DNA from: Macrotrachela quadricornifera
Lineage: Eukaryota > Rotifera > Eurotatoria > Philodinida > Philodinidae
Length of the DNA: 64,000 nt
NCBI GenBank assembly: GCA_022393335.1
Contig: JAJEKB010017462.1
Span: 77,371-141,370 of the forward strand
Direction: 5' to 3'
The translations under genes were made by a program, and so were the position numbers. The stretch's first letter is position 1. The number at the start of each line of letters is the position of its first letter. The notes beneath the pieces were generated by a model, which saw only the letters and a program-made list of their open reading frames with translations, was not told the origin of the DNA and did not search any database. This document shows positions 1 to 11,487 of this stretch, piece by piece.

Positions 1-190
1 ATACATTTGTTTGTTCTGATTTTGGAATAGAAGAATGTGCTTCTAACCAAATTGAAGATGAACCATGATGTGTAATATTTTGTAAATCACCTGAATTATA
101 TAATGCTAATTCATGTGGAAGTAATCGTTTTAACCAACCAGTTATAGGAACAGATTTACTAATTGCATTTTGAAATTTTTCATTATCCAT
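1..190 (-). CDS. 5' end of an unrecognised protein gene, cut by the window edge
   Basis: An open frame starts at an ATG on the minus strand (188-190) and stays open for 63 codons to the window edge. It begins MDNEKFQNAISKSVP and continues with TGWLKRLLPHELALYNSG and ITHHGSSSIWLEAHSS. Codons end in A/T and the composition is that of real protein, like the intact genes elsewhere in the window. I do not recognise the family. There is no signal peptide or membrane segment in the visible part. The rest of the gene lies to the left of the window, so length and function cannot be judged. It could also be the first exon of a longer gene. Confidence 0.55.
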   Translation of the reverse strand, partial: MDNEKFQNAISKSVPITGWLKRLLPHELALYNSGDLQNITHHGSSSIWLEAHSSIPKSEQTNV

Positions 191-2852
191 TGTATTAGTT
201 ATATAAAATATCTCGAAATACAATAGATTTCTATATTTTATATGGTTTCTTAATAAATGTAATTTCGCAATATATGAATAATAATGATATTTTTCTTTCT
301 CATTGCAAAATACTCGCTTTTATAAAGAACATTAGAGATTTTTTTTTTTTTCTTTTCTTGTTTATCGTCAATTCTTTATTTCTAGTCTAGTCAGATAGAC
401 AACATTAAAATAAGAAAAAAAAGAAACGTGCGTCAAAAATCTAACCAAAAAAATAAAATAAGATTGTAAACGCACATATTTTAATGCTTTAAAATTCTCA
501 AGGAAATTTATATTTATTCGAAATTTTTAACATATTATTATTATTATTAAATGCTTTTATTTTTCTTTTTAATCAACAGAAATTATTCAAATATTTTAAA
601 AGTAAGTTTATCATATATATTCATTCGAAAGAAAAAAAATTCATATCTAAGATAAAAGAAAGGACATCTGTCAAATACAATACATCGTTTGTTTTCTTGA
701 ATTTGTGTTGGCGTTATGTATATTAGATTTATTTTTAAAATAGTAGAAGAGAAATGAATGAATTGTTCTGTCATTTTGATGAATTCTTTTTTATTACAAT
801 CGACAACGAATCATTCGAAAGTTTATATTTACTTGTTTTTTCATCTTACGCAGTAAGTCAAAATTAAAATTTTGAAAAAAGTGAATATCTGTTTCATGAT
901 TAACAGTATAATCTTATCCTATTATGACCTGCAGTTGCTTAGTAGTAAACCACAACTTGACACCTTTCGACTACATGTCTATCTACCATTTCTGTGATGT
1001 CAGCTACGATAAACATAGAAAAATTTCAAATAAGATAAATAGCACGAAGTCATGTCCTGAATGCGAAAGAAAAATCCTAAATGTCATATCAATAATCTAA
1101 ACATAAGCTTTGTCTGTAAAACTAGAGCTTTGAAAAGAAGGTTAACTTGATACAGAATTATTCTCGTTCAATTATTTGACTTTCCTGTGTATGCCTACGA
1201 TTCATAAATAGCGTTTATATGAACATAGTATTGAGTTTCCAACAAAAAAAATTGCTCATTGAAAGTTTTTTTATTGATTAAAATTGAATAATGATATAAT
1301 ATTCATTATATATAATAACATGTTAAAATACCTGAAGCATAAAAAACAAATAGCATATGTAATGATATAATTACTATTAAAAATTTCATTAAATTTAATG
1401 TTTGATATTTTTTTCATTCTGAGATAATTAACTCGTTGACATTTAATAAGTGTTAAACATAGTCCATTAGAGTATGTAATATAATCTTCTTTTATTTGCC
1501 ATTTTTTTCTCTCTCAGATATATAATCTAACATGTGTAGTAGTTGTACCTATGTATCTTCTTTCATTCTTATTCAATAGAATTAAAAAGTCTAAAAAAAG
1601 AAATCAAATCTATAAAATATTACTTTGTCATAACATGACCTGACCTGATCAATGAAAAGTGATGGTGTTTTTTTTTTATTTACTCCATAGGATTTTTGTC
1701 ACTGAGCAAAAGCATTTTAATAAATACGAACACTTTATTTTTTTCTTCCTGTTCTCTTTTACATAGACCAAAAAAAAAAAGAAAACCTTGGCACATCGTT
1801 GTGTTACAAAAAAAAAAAAACAGAGAATCTGATGGTTAATTTTCACGACTGTCAAAAGACGAAAAAATAAGAAATATTACTGTTGTCAAGGTAAGAAGAG
1901 CAAGTATGCTATGATTTGATAAAAAATAATAAGATGAACTAGAAAATATTATTTAGTAAAATTTCAAAATGGTTTTTTTTTTTTATTCGTTTTTATTCTT
2001 TCAAATAATTTTTATTTATTTGAATTTATCTACTTAAATATGTAAATTTGAATTTTAATATTGTCCTTCAAATAAATTCAATATACAAAATAACAAGAAT
2101 ATATAAATATAATCGAATTAATTAATTATCATGAGTCAGTTTACTTTTTTTTTTTTTTCTTTAAACGATATTACGGATAATTTATTCTTTTAAAACGTTT
2201 CAAGGAGCTTGTATATTGAAGGCAATATCTTGTAAATATAAAGCAAATAAATAAATAAAAAAAAAACTATGAAAAGAAATATTCTATATTCAAGGATGTA
2301 GTTATTAAAAGGAGAATAGTGTCGACTTATAATATATCACATAAAAATCAATATTCGAATGATATTAGTTTCTTTTCTTTTCTCTTTCAAAATATTTTTT
2401 GCATATTAGTATTTTTAAATTAAACGTTTTTTATTAGGTATGTATTTACAAAGAATACTTAGAAATATTCGATTTATAATATTATTTAATAAGATTAAAC
2501 GATAAGAATTTGACAGGATTCTGAAATTTCGATAACCCGATCTGACAGAAATTTTAAAATATTGTATAAATCAGATTCTGTAATATATAGAAGAATATAA
2601 TAGTCTAAAGAAATTTATTATATCTTTAAAACTAAATTTAACATTACGACATTGAATGAGTGATAAAGTATGAAAAATAAATACTGTTTGATTTTTTAGA
2701 TATACGTCCGACCAAAAAAAGAGAAAGGCTATCTTTTCGGTTTATTTGTTTTTAAAAAAAAAAGTCAATTGCTATTGATTTTCGTTTCAAGTTGAATTTT
2801 TAGGATTTAAATTTTGAATAATATAATCAATTAATAAAATAGTATATATTTA
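191..2852. other. AT-rich intergenic DNA, no gene seen
   Basis: There are many stops in all frames, long A and T runs and no recognisable protein similarity. This is the shared upstream region between the minus-strand gene at the left edge and the plus-strand GTPase gene, so both promoters probably lie here. I cannot point to specific sites. Confidence 0.6.
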
Positions 2853-5732
2853 ATGCAAACAAAAAAATCTTCAATAGATCCATCAATTTATATAATAAAT
2901 CGTACAGCTATTGATTTATCTGGACGTGTTGGTTCACTTTATGATGCCTATCAAGATCGTTTAATTGGACAATTAAATATAATTGAAGAAAATAAATTAT
3001 ATGAAAAAGAAAAATTACTTCGTTGTGGAATTGTTCATGGTAATAATGATCGACATCAAAATTTTTTACGTTTACTTAATATTGATGAACAATTACGATT
3101 AAGTATATTATTAAAATTAGTACCAAATAAAGGTATTGCATCAATAATTAATTATCCATATTCATTAAATAAACATACACGTTTATTATATTATTCATAT
3201 ATTGAATGTATACAACGATTACCTGATAGAATTGAAGATGCACAAAAATTTCTTAAATCATCTATACCAAAAATAAAAGCTACACATATTATAACAAATG
3301 TTGAATTTGGTATTAATTTAGCTATTATTTTACAATTACCATCAAATAATGATATACGAAAAAATATTGATAATATACTTAAAAGAATTTATACATGTTT
3401 ATATTGTAATTATAATACATCATGGTTAATATGTGAAGAAGAAAAAATTTTAGAAAAAATTCTTCAAATTAAAATTTATTCAAATATACCTGATTTATGT
3501 AATATGACAACATTACATGATGTTTGTCAATATATTGAAGAAAATAAAACTAATAATTCAAATTATCCTATTTTATATCAACTACGACCTATACAATGGT
3601 TTTATCCACAATATAATCAAATAAATGGTTTATTTAATCCAATATCATTAGAATTTAATGATAATATTGAACAATATATATTTCAATTAACATCAGATAT
3701 TAAAATTTTAGAAACATTTTTAAATGATAATTTACCAAAATTAATTAATGAATATAATCAAGATGAATATTCTTATATACAAAAACAATGGTTAGATTTA
3801 CAAAATAAATATACTATTGAAATTGATCGAATATCAAAATTAATTATTGATATACGTAGTGGTAAAATACAAAAATTAACAATTAATCAAGCATTTCAAA
3901 ATCATGAAGAAATTATATTAAAAAATTCTGTTCGTGGTTTAACTGATACATTAAAATCTATTGAAGATAAAGCTTATTTAAATAAAAATTTAATTCAATA
4001 TCATCATATATCACATACGAAAACTGAACATATTCAATCTATTGAACATACATCAAATAAATTACATCAAAATTTTAATGAACAAAATAATAATCAAATT
4101 TTAACAAATACACATACATCTAATACATCATTATTACCAATTGATGATACTATTAATATTCTTCTTCTTGGTGAAACAGGTGTTGGAAAATCTACATTTA
4201 TTAATTCTATTGTTAATTATCTTACATATAAAACACTTCAACAAGCACAAATAGAAAAACCTATTGCACTTATTCCTGTTTCATTTCTTATTACAGTTAA
4301 TGATAATCTTGATAAACGTACAATTGTATATAATGATATAAATAATTCAAATAATGAAGATTTTAATCATCCTGGTCAAACAATTACACAACATTGTAAA
4401 TCTTATGTATTTCATATTGGAAATAATAATAAAAAAAAATTACGTATTATTGATACACCAGGTTTTGGTGATGTAAGAGGTATTGATCAAGATAATCAAT
4501 ATATGAAACATATATTAGAATTTATACAAAATTTAACTCATTTAAATGCTATATGTTTTCTTATTAAATCAAATGCATTACATCTTCATCAGTTTTTTCG
4601 ATCATGTCTTACACAATTATTTTCTTTATTATATCCCGATGCACGAAATAATATAATATTTTGTTTTACAAATAGTCGTTCAAATTTTTATACATCTGGT
4701 AATATAAATACATTAATAAAAACAATGCTTGATTCAATATCAATTGGTGATATACCATTTGATGAAGAAAATATTTTTTGTTTTGATAATGAATCATTTC
4801 GTTATTTAATTGCTTTAGAAAAACATATACCATTTAGTGATCATGAAAAACAAGAATATGAAATGAGTTGGTCAACATCAACAAATGAATTAAATCGTTT
4901 TATTGATTATATAACAAAAAATTTAATACCACATAGAATTCGTGATGATTTTCAATCAATTAAACATGTACAATATAAAATAATTCATATTATTCGTCCT
5001 ATATTAGAAACAATAAGAAATATTCTTCGTAATATTGTTTTATGGAATATGGATTCACCAAATCGATCTATTGAATTACATCCAAAAGTTCCTAATCATC
5101 AAGCTATAATATGTCTTTTATGTAAACCATATCCATATCAAATAGGAAATTTTTGGATTGGAAATATTCAATTACATAATATTGAAAATGAATGTCGAAC
5201 ATGTCAATGTTCATTAGATCAACATATTGATATTGATTATATACTTGAATATGATTATTCAAGTAATTCTTCAAAATATGATCGAAATCAAATGAAATAT
5301 ATATTAGAAAATTTATGTCATACAAGTGTACAATTTTATCATTATCTATTACATACTATTGATTCAATAAAAGATGATCCATTTATTATTTATTTTAATA
5401 AAATGATTTCTGAAGAAATTTATCTTAGTGAAAGTCAAAAACCAAATTATCTTAATTTACAATTAGTTGAAGATTTAAAACAATATTTAAATAAATATGA
5501 ACAAAAAAAAGCAAATATTGTACATAATGAAGAAAGTCATGATTTATCAACTATTTATACATTAATTTATACTATTCAAGAATATCCTATGATACGTGAA
5601 CAAATAATTGCTTCAGAACAAGGACGAAGAATACTAATAAAACAACATGAATATGAAGTATTACAAAATCTTAAAAATTCATCCATACATTCATCAGCTT
5701 TTCATCGAAAATCTTCGTATACATTTAACTAA
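2853..5732 (+). CDS. Stonustoxin-like MACPF-type N-terminus fused to a P-loop GTPase
   Basis: A single uninterrupted frame of 959 residues starts at the first ATG. Residues about 17-170 resemble the N-terminal MACPF/CDC-like domain of stonustoxin-family proteins: GRVGSLYDAYQD near the start and KATHIITNVEFGINLAI near residue 145, matching the conserved 'LG..LYD' and 'ATHVVT..YG' segments. Residues about 265-410 are helical and charged, like the FAT-like region of that family. A GTPase domain follows: Walker A GETGVGKS at 440-447, DTPGFGDV at 534-541, and a G4-like FTNSRSN near 605-611. After it, a Cys/His cluster (CLLC near 754, then CRTCQC and DQH) suggests a zinc-binding element. The fold resembles AIG1/septin-like GTPases. 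Seen: the motifs. Known: stonustoxin homologues in non-venomous animals have diverse fused domains. Inferred: an intracellular GTP-regulated protein, possibly immune; there is no signal peptide. Pore formation is not demonstrated. Confidence 0.75.
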   Translation: MQTKKSSIDPSIYIINRTAIDLSGRVGSLYDAYQDRLIGQLNIIEENKLYEKEKLLRCGIVHGNNDRHQNFLRLLNIDEQLRLSILLKLVPNKGIASIINYPYSLNKHTRLLYYSYIECIQRLPDRIEDAQKFLKSSIPKIKATHIITNVEFGINLAIILQLPSNNDIRKNIDNILKRIYTCLYCNYNTSWLICEEEKILEKILQIKIYSNIPDLCNMTTLHDVCQYIEENKTNNSNYPILYQLRPIQWFYPQYNQINGLFNPISLEFNDNIEQYIFQLTSDIKILETFLNDNLPKLINEYNQDEYSYIQKQWLDLQNKYTIEIDRISKLIIDIRSGKIQKLTINQAFQNHEEIILKNSVRGLTDTLKSIEDKAYLNKNLIQYHHISHTKTEHIQSIEHTSNKLHQNFNEQNNNQILTNTHTSNTSLLPIDDTINILLLGETGVGKSTFINSIVNYLTYKTLQQAQIEKPIALIPVSFLITVNDNLDKRTIVYNDINNSNNEDFNHPGQTITQHCKSYVFHIGNNNKKKLRIIDTPGFGDVRGIDQDNQYMKHILEFIQNLTHLNAICFLIKSNALHLHQFFRSCLTQLFSLLYPDARNNIIFCFTNSRSNFYTSGNINTLIKTMLDSISIGDIPFDEENIFCFDNESFRYLIALEKHIPFSDHEKQEYEMSWSTSTNELNRFIDYITKNLIPHRIRDDFQSIKHVQYKIIHIIRPILETIRNILRNIVLWNMDSPNRSIELHPKVPNHQAIICLLCKPYPYQIGNFWIGNIQLHNIENECRTCQCSLDQHIDIDYILEYDYSSNSSKYDRNQMKYILENLCHTSVQFYHYLLHTIDSIKDDPFIIYFNKMISEEIYLSESQKPNYLNLQLVEDLKQYLNKYEQKKANIVHNEESHDLSTIYTLIYTIQEYPMIREQIIASEQGRRILIKQHEYEVLQNLKNSSIHSSAFHRKSSYTFN

Positions 5733-7339
5733 AATTTCCCTTTTTTTTTTCTTGTTTTTTGATAATATATATCTTTTATACGTTTTTTTTTTCTCAACAA
5801 ATTCTTGACAATTAGATTTGATTTTATAACTAATTTACAAATTAAAAACAATATATTTTTTATAAGATTTGTAAATAATAATAAATGTAACATAGATTTA
5901 TCTGATAACAAGTTCAATAATCGTGTACAAAAGCATTATCTAAACGTTTGGCATTTGTTTGAATGTTTACAAGGTGAGGAACTATCAATTAGGAAGGTTA
6001 AAATGTAGTTTTCAAAAGAAAATAGATGACAAATCGTGCACAACTCGAGAATAAATTCAAAAAATGGCTAAAGATTATAAAGAAGGAGAAATACACTCTG
6101 ATCGAATTTCTCATTTTCATGTTTAATTATTTCTATACATTCTTTTTTATTTCACTTGTCGTCTATAGCTTAAAGGTCTCTACTACTTTGATCTGATTGA
6201 ATATTAATTTTTACTTCATTTAAAATACAAATTTAACTATTTTAACTTTGTTTCACTTTGTCTTTCGCAACCTTCCCATTTATAGGTATATCTAGATGTC
6301 CTCTAGACATGTTATAAAATTTATGACTATCTCTTTTTGGCTGACAGAAACAAGTTTTCCTCGGCGATCTTAAGTCCGATCGTGCTGAAAATGTCTTTGC
6401 TGATACTTCAATTGGTTTATGGAGTATACTATTTTTTTTGTCGATATCTGTTACCAATTAATTTTGGCAGGCTTCACAAAAGTTTTAGCATCCTGAAAAA
6501 CCAAGTTTTCAGTATTTTGGATCTCGGGGTCTCCAGAAGTCTATGAAGATAAGGCCTGACAACTTTTGCTCTACTCATCGAGATCTATCTACCCTAAAAA
6601 TTTCAGAAATTTTCGCTAAACCGGTCTTAAGAAATGCCGGAAAGAGGGTCTTCTTAAGGCAGAAAATCAAAATCTGACTTTAGTATTTTTAATAAACATA
6701 CGCAAAGTATCGATTTGATAGGCAATTTATCTTTTTTTTTGTAGTAAAAAAATATGTTCATCATTGTTTGTGGCTGATTATATATAAAAAATTTAATTTT
6801 GATTTCAGATAACAAAACGTATAGAAATGCTTCAATTTCTATATTGTTAAGAAATAATATCCATTTTTTAAGAAAATTTTGCCTTGAATATTTTTTTTCT
6901 TTTTCATTCGTTACCTGTAAAAAACGAACAAATGACCATATCGAAATCACAAGAGTAAATACGTATTCATTCATGTGGAAATTCGTGTTGTCAAGGTAAG
7001 AATTATATATATACATTGAATTGTTTAAAAAGGTGATGCCGTGGAAAGTTCTACCATAGTTACAGTGAACTCTTTCAAATTGCGTCAAACTAAAAAAAAC
7101 TTTGAAGATTTTTACTACAGAATCATGTTTTTTTCACTTTACACAATATACAACTTAAATGTATCAGAATATATATAATTGAAAAATATTTTCATAACGC
7201 AATATGTGCATCCACAACTCACTAGATTGATCATTAATGATAAAGTGTGTCACTAAAGTTTTGGAATTCCTAAAATTGATAGTATATAGGAATCGATAAC
7301 ACGGAATTTGCTCTATCAAATCCTGTAGTTTTTATTTTC
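5733..7339. other. Intergenic DNA with transposon debris
   Basis: No coding sequence is recognised. It contains a roughly 140-bp repeat fragment (listed separately) that recurs near 35.8 kb. Short open frames here have no protein-like features. Confidence 0.5.
6520..6660. repeat. Dispersed repeat fragment, second copy at 35826-35950
   Basis: The segment with GACAACTTTTGCTCTACTCA (6558 on), then TGCCGGAAAGAGGG and a terminal CTTAAGG is closely matched near 35841-35950, where the same order of words ends at a TTAA-flanked element terminus. It is therefore probably the right end of a decayed copy of that TTAA-type element. I could not find a matching left end. Confidence 0.6.
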
Positions 7340-8012
7340 TGGGAATGAGATTTGGCTCTGAAAACGGCCTACAAAAGTGAATATATACTTTTTTTGAATG
7401 AATATTCAATTTTGACAAAATTTTCAGCATTTGTCGAGCTTTTAATTCTAAGTATTTTCTTAAAAGAGACATTTTCGAAACGGTTTTGTTTCGGCAAGGA
7501 TATACTCAAAATACTGCAAGCAATAAAAAATTCGAATAATTTTTATCTATGAAAAATTGCTAGTAAACAGCATTTTATAATTTTTCCCATCAAAACAAGG
7601 TCAAAAATCAAATCCAAGACCATATTTGATTTCCTTGTGACACGACGCATCAGTCCACATTAAACATGACTTCAATTTTAAGGAGAATTGTTTCAATTTA
7701 GGATAATTTCCGATAAAGGGTAGCAATATGTTGAGTTGTTAGTTAACACTCATAGTGTGGTTTGATGCGCCGTGTTACAAAGAATTCAAATATGAGCTTG
7801 AATTTGATTTTTGACCTTGTTTCGATGAGGGAAAACTATAAAAAACTGTTTACCAGCAATTTTTTTAGGAAAATGCTTTGAATTAGAAGCTCTACAAATG
7901 ATGAAAATTTTATCAAAATCGAAGGTAGGTTTTGTATATTATAGTAGAGATCTCATACAAAAAGGTATACATTCTCTTTTGTAGATCTATTTTCTGCCTC
8001 AAATCTCGTTTT
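7340..8012. mobile_element. Foldback (long inverted repeat) element
   Basis: The left arm (about 7343-7665) and right arm (about 7753-8010) are inverted copies at roughly 80-85 percent by eye. For example, CAAGGTCAAAAATCAAAT in the left arm pairs with ATTTGATTTTTGACCTTG in the right, and AAAAATTGCTAGTAAACAG with CTGTTTACCAGCAATTTTT. The left arm carries an extra block of about 70 bp. There is no transposase frame, so this is a non-autonomous foldback or MITE-like element. Exact ends and target duplication are unclear. Confidence 0.75.
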
Positions 8013-11000
8013 ATCTTTTTTTTTTTATATAAAGAGTAGTGTATCTACTACAAAAATGTGCAAAAATATTTGATTGAAAAGACTCAAGAATACAGTTGGA
8101 CTAGAATTCATAGAAAGAAATTCTATTGACGAACAAAAGTGGTCTTATTTTTCGAATTTTGTAATGTTACGATTGGGTATCTATTTTTATTTTTACAGTA
8201 TTTTTTCAGGCCCTTACGAACCAGTCGAAACACAGGATTGAATATAACAAACAGAGAAAGAACAGAAAGTATTTAATAATAATGCATAGAGGCAGTGATG
8301 ACAGGTCGACGTGTCTGTTGGTGCCTGCTTGTTCGTTCTTTCAATACCGTAAATCGTGAAATCAACAACACCGTATCGACGGAAGAAATCGAATCTTCTA
8401 ATTTCTAACTGAAATATTTTAGTATAATTACAATCGATCAAATACTTTAAAACATTTTTGTAGTAGACACTTTGTTCTTTCTAACAAAAAGAAAACGATC
8501 AAATCTCTGTAACGTTTCCTTGCAATGCTATATTGAAATAAAAATGAATGCAACATTTTTGCGTTCATTAGATGTCAATATTGAGTTCTTTCTGTTCACT
8601 ATATTAGCAAAGATTATCTAAAAACAATAGAAAAATTAATTTTTCTCTCGTCATTTCTTGTTAAATATTGATATAAAATCTACAAATATAAAGAGAACAA
8701 ATCGAGATTATATTACTACATAATGACAGATCTATGGAACGATTCAAGGAAAAATTCAGAGGCAAGTAGAATTTTTAAAAGAAAATTTTCAGCTTCTAAA
8801 ATCGTTATCTAATTAAAATATTCAAATGATAACAGAGTTTCTTAACAGTAATCGCAAATATGCACAATAAATTCTACATTTCTTCGTTAATAAAACAGCA
8901 ATGTTTTAGTCATGAAATTTTTTGAAGATAAACTATTCTACGTACTCTATATGAGTTAGAAATTAAATATTTTTTATGATTTGATTGTTATTCATAAGAA
9001 CTATTCGAACATAAAATAGGCTTATAATAAAAAAAATTTTAACCAAATGGAACAATTTTGTTATTCCTCTATATTGTTCGACAATAGAAAAATGGTTATA
9101 GGTTTGATCGTATGCAAAGCGATGAAGAAATACAAAATATGCGGGTGTCATTGTGATTAATCTCGTATTTTACTGTTGAAAGGCTCTTTTGTTGTTTGAA
9201 TATCTCAATAAAAGAATGACTTTAGAGACTGAAGTTTTATAAATGCTTTTACATGCCATTAGTGTCTATAAACAGGCACGGTTTCATCAACATGCCTGAT
9301 ATTCGATGAGTAAAGTTGACCATTTCTATCGTGCAATGGTTTTTAGAGACTCATAAGACGTTACATTTTATTATTGAAGCTAACTGTCATCCTGAAAGTT
9401 ATTTGTTAAGATACCGATCTATCAAAAAAACTCCAAAATGACATTGAAAATCTTTTATATTTGTCGGCAATTGAATGTATAATTTAACAATTGACATCAT
9501 TGAATAGAAAGAAACGAACAGTTAAAATAAAATCAATAGTATTCATGAAATTTAAAGAGAATCGAGTATGAATAAGAAATATGTTGTGCAAGCTGTTAGT
9601 GAATGTATGCATAGAATAAAATTCAGTATTGAATATAGAATCAAATAATTTTTTGTCAGTTTCGATAGAAATCTTTTCACACGTTCTTAATTGAATAAAA
9701 AATAAGCAAAAAAATATATTTCAAATGTTAATAAGCTCTATACTACTTTAAAAACACAAATATATGTCGTCTAAGAAACAGTAGGAAAGAGAAAAAAAAA
9801 CAATTTGTTATGATTCTACTTATGCACAAGCAAGGTAAATAATTTATTTTTCATTTCAGAATATAGGTATTCTTTTTCTATAGTGTGTTGACGAAAGTAA
9901 GTGCGCAAGATTTATTTAGCATTATAAAAATGAATTTTTTTAGGGTTCAGAAAATATATTTTGTAGAAAATGTGAACATATATATATATAATGATATTTA
10001 TATATATTACAATTAATTATTGATTATTTTCATTTCAAATATTTCAGAAAAAGAAATCAAATGTAAAATAGACAATATTTATTTCTTTTTTTGATAAGGT
10101 ATCTTAAATGTAAGATTACAATTATAATATTAAGTCTATTTACAGCAGAAGAAAGAAATTGATTGAATGCTATAAAATCAACAGTCTAAATAAGAAAACT
10201 TTAACATGAATCGTTGCCTTCAATACGATATTTTGTCCTAATCTAGGTCATAATGACATTAGACAATTACTAAAAGATTTTAAGTCACTATGACTTTCTT
10301 ATTGAAATTTGATGTTTACACGTTTTTTTATTAGTAATATGAGTGACATGGAAATTTGAAACAGTATCGATTCTTCAAAATAATAAGACGTATAGACTTA
10401 ATAGTTCTTTTTATGTTTTATGGAAAAGATAAAAACAATATTATCATTGTTTTAACTTTTTCAGGAGAGGATTATTTTTATGAAAAGTATAGCAAATAAT
10501 ATACCGACCGGTAAATTGATTTTAATAGTAGAGCTTCTCATGTTAGAAACTTTTTCGAAATCGCTATACAATAAAAAATATTGTGACTTTGTGTTCAATG
10601 ATTTCCAGTTGATACAAAAATTTCTCTGATTACTTTTTTTTGTTTTCGTGCAAGTAATCAACCTCTATAAACTGTCACTCATCATGTTAAAGAACCGATA
10701 TCATTCCGTATTCCAATGTGACACAATATTATACGAACATCAAATTTAAAAAGGAAATTATCTATGATACTTAAAAACAATTTTAATCAATGTTCTCTTT
10801 AGAAATTTGAGCTATGAACACTTCAACTTATTTCTTCTACTTTTGGCAGAAATATTCAATGTTTTAATCGTCTAGAAATTTACTGAATATAGAGTTTCGA
10901 AAGGTTTCAAAGAGAACTACTTAAAGTTTTTCAAATTTCCTATAGTACCATTCATAGGCGACCTTAGATGAAAATCGAAAGAAATCATAGATAGTGCCAC

Positions 11001-11487
11001 CTTCTGTTGACTGTATGTGGCGTGCTGGATGTGTAGGCCTATCTATCTTGATTAGTTCTAGTGACGGATATACGATATCGCCATATGCGTTGCTAATGTT
11101 CAACGATAGGATGATAATATGTAGAAAAATTTTTTTTTTGCGTAGTTCGTTCCATCGAACTGCGCTATTTTTTATTCAATAGATTGATGAATCCTCTTTC
11201 GAATGAAAGAAATGGAATTTTTATTTCCCCCTTAATAGTGAATAAACCAACGATTTTCCAGAAAACCATGACTAGGATTTTTCGAACTTCAAGGTTTTAC
11301 GAGTCACAAAAACAGAACAAAATCAAAGTATTAAGAAACCTTTCAAATGGGACCAAACCGGACGCTATTACATCTCCTATATTAAGTTGAAATTCTTTTT
11401 GATTCGCTTCATATTGAGGGTGAAATATAAATGCATTGTATTGTCATTTAGAAAATTCATTCAAATCAGTGAATTAACTTGATACTG
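8013..11487. other. Intergenic DNA, no gene recognised
   Basis: About 3.5 kb of AT-rich sequence upstream of the PhoD-like gene. Only short open frames are present, none with recognisable domains or consistent codon use. Nothing further can be supported. Confidence 0.5.

Noticed and set aside
6654..7088. 144-codon minus-strand frame
   Set aside because: Low-complexity Phe/Tyr/Lys composition, adjoining a transposon end, with no recognisable motif.
11479..11487. Start of the PhoD-like gene at TTG 11479
   Set aside because: Three extra codons begin with TTG; the ATG at 11488 is the normal eukaryotic choice.
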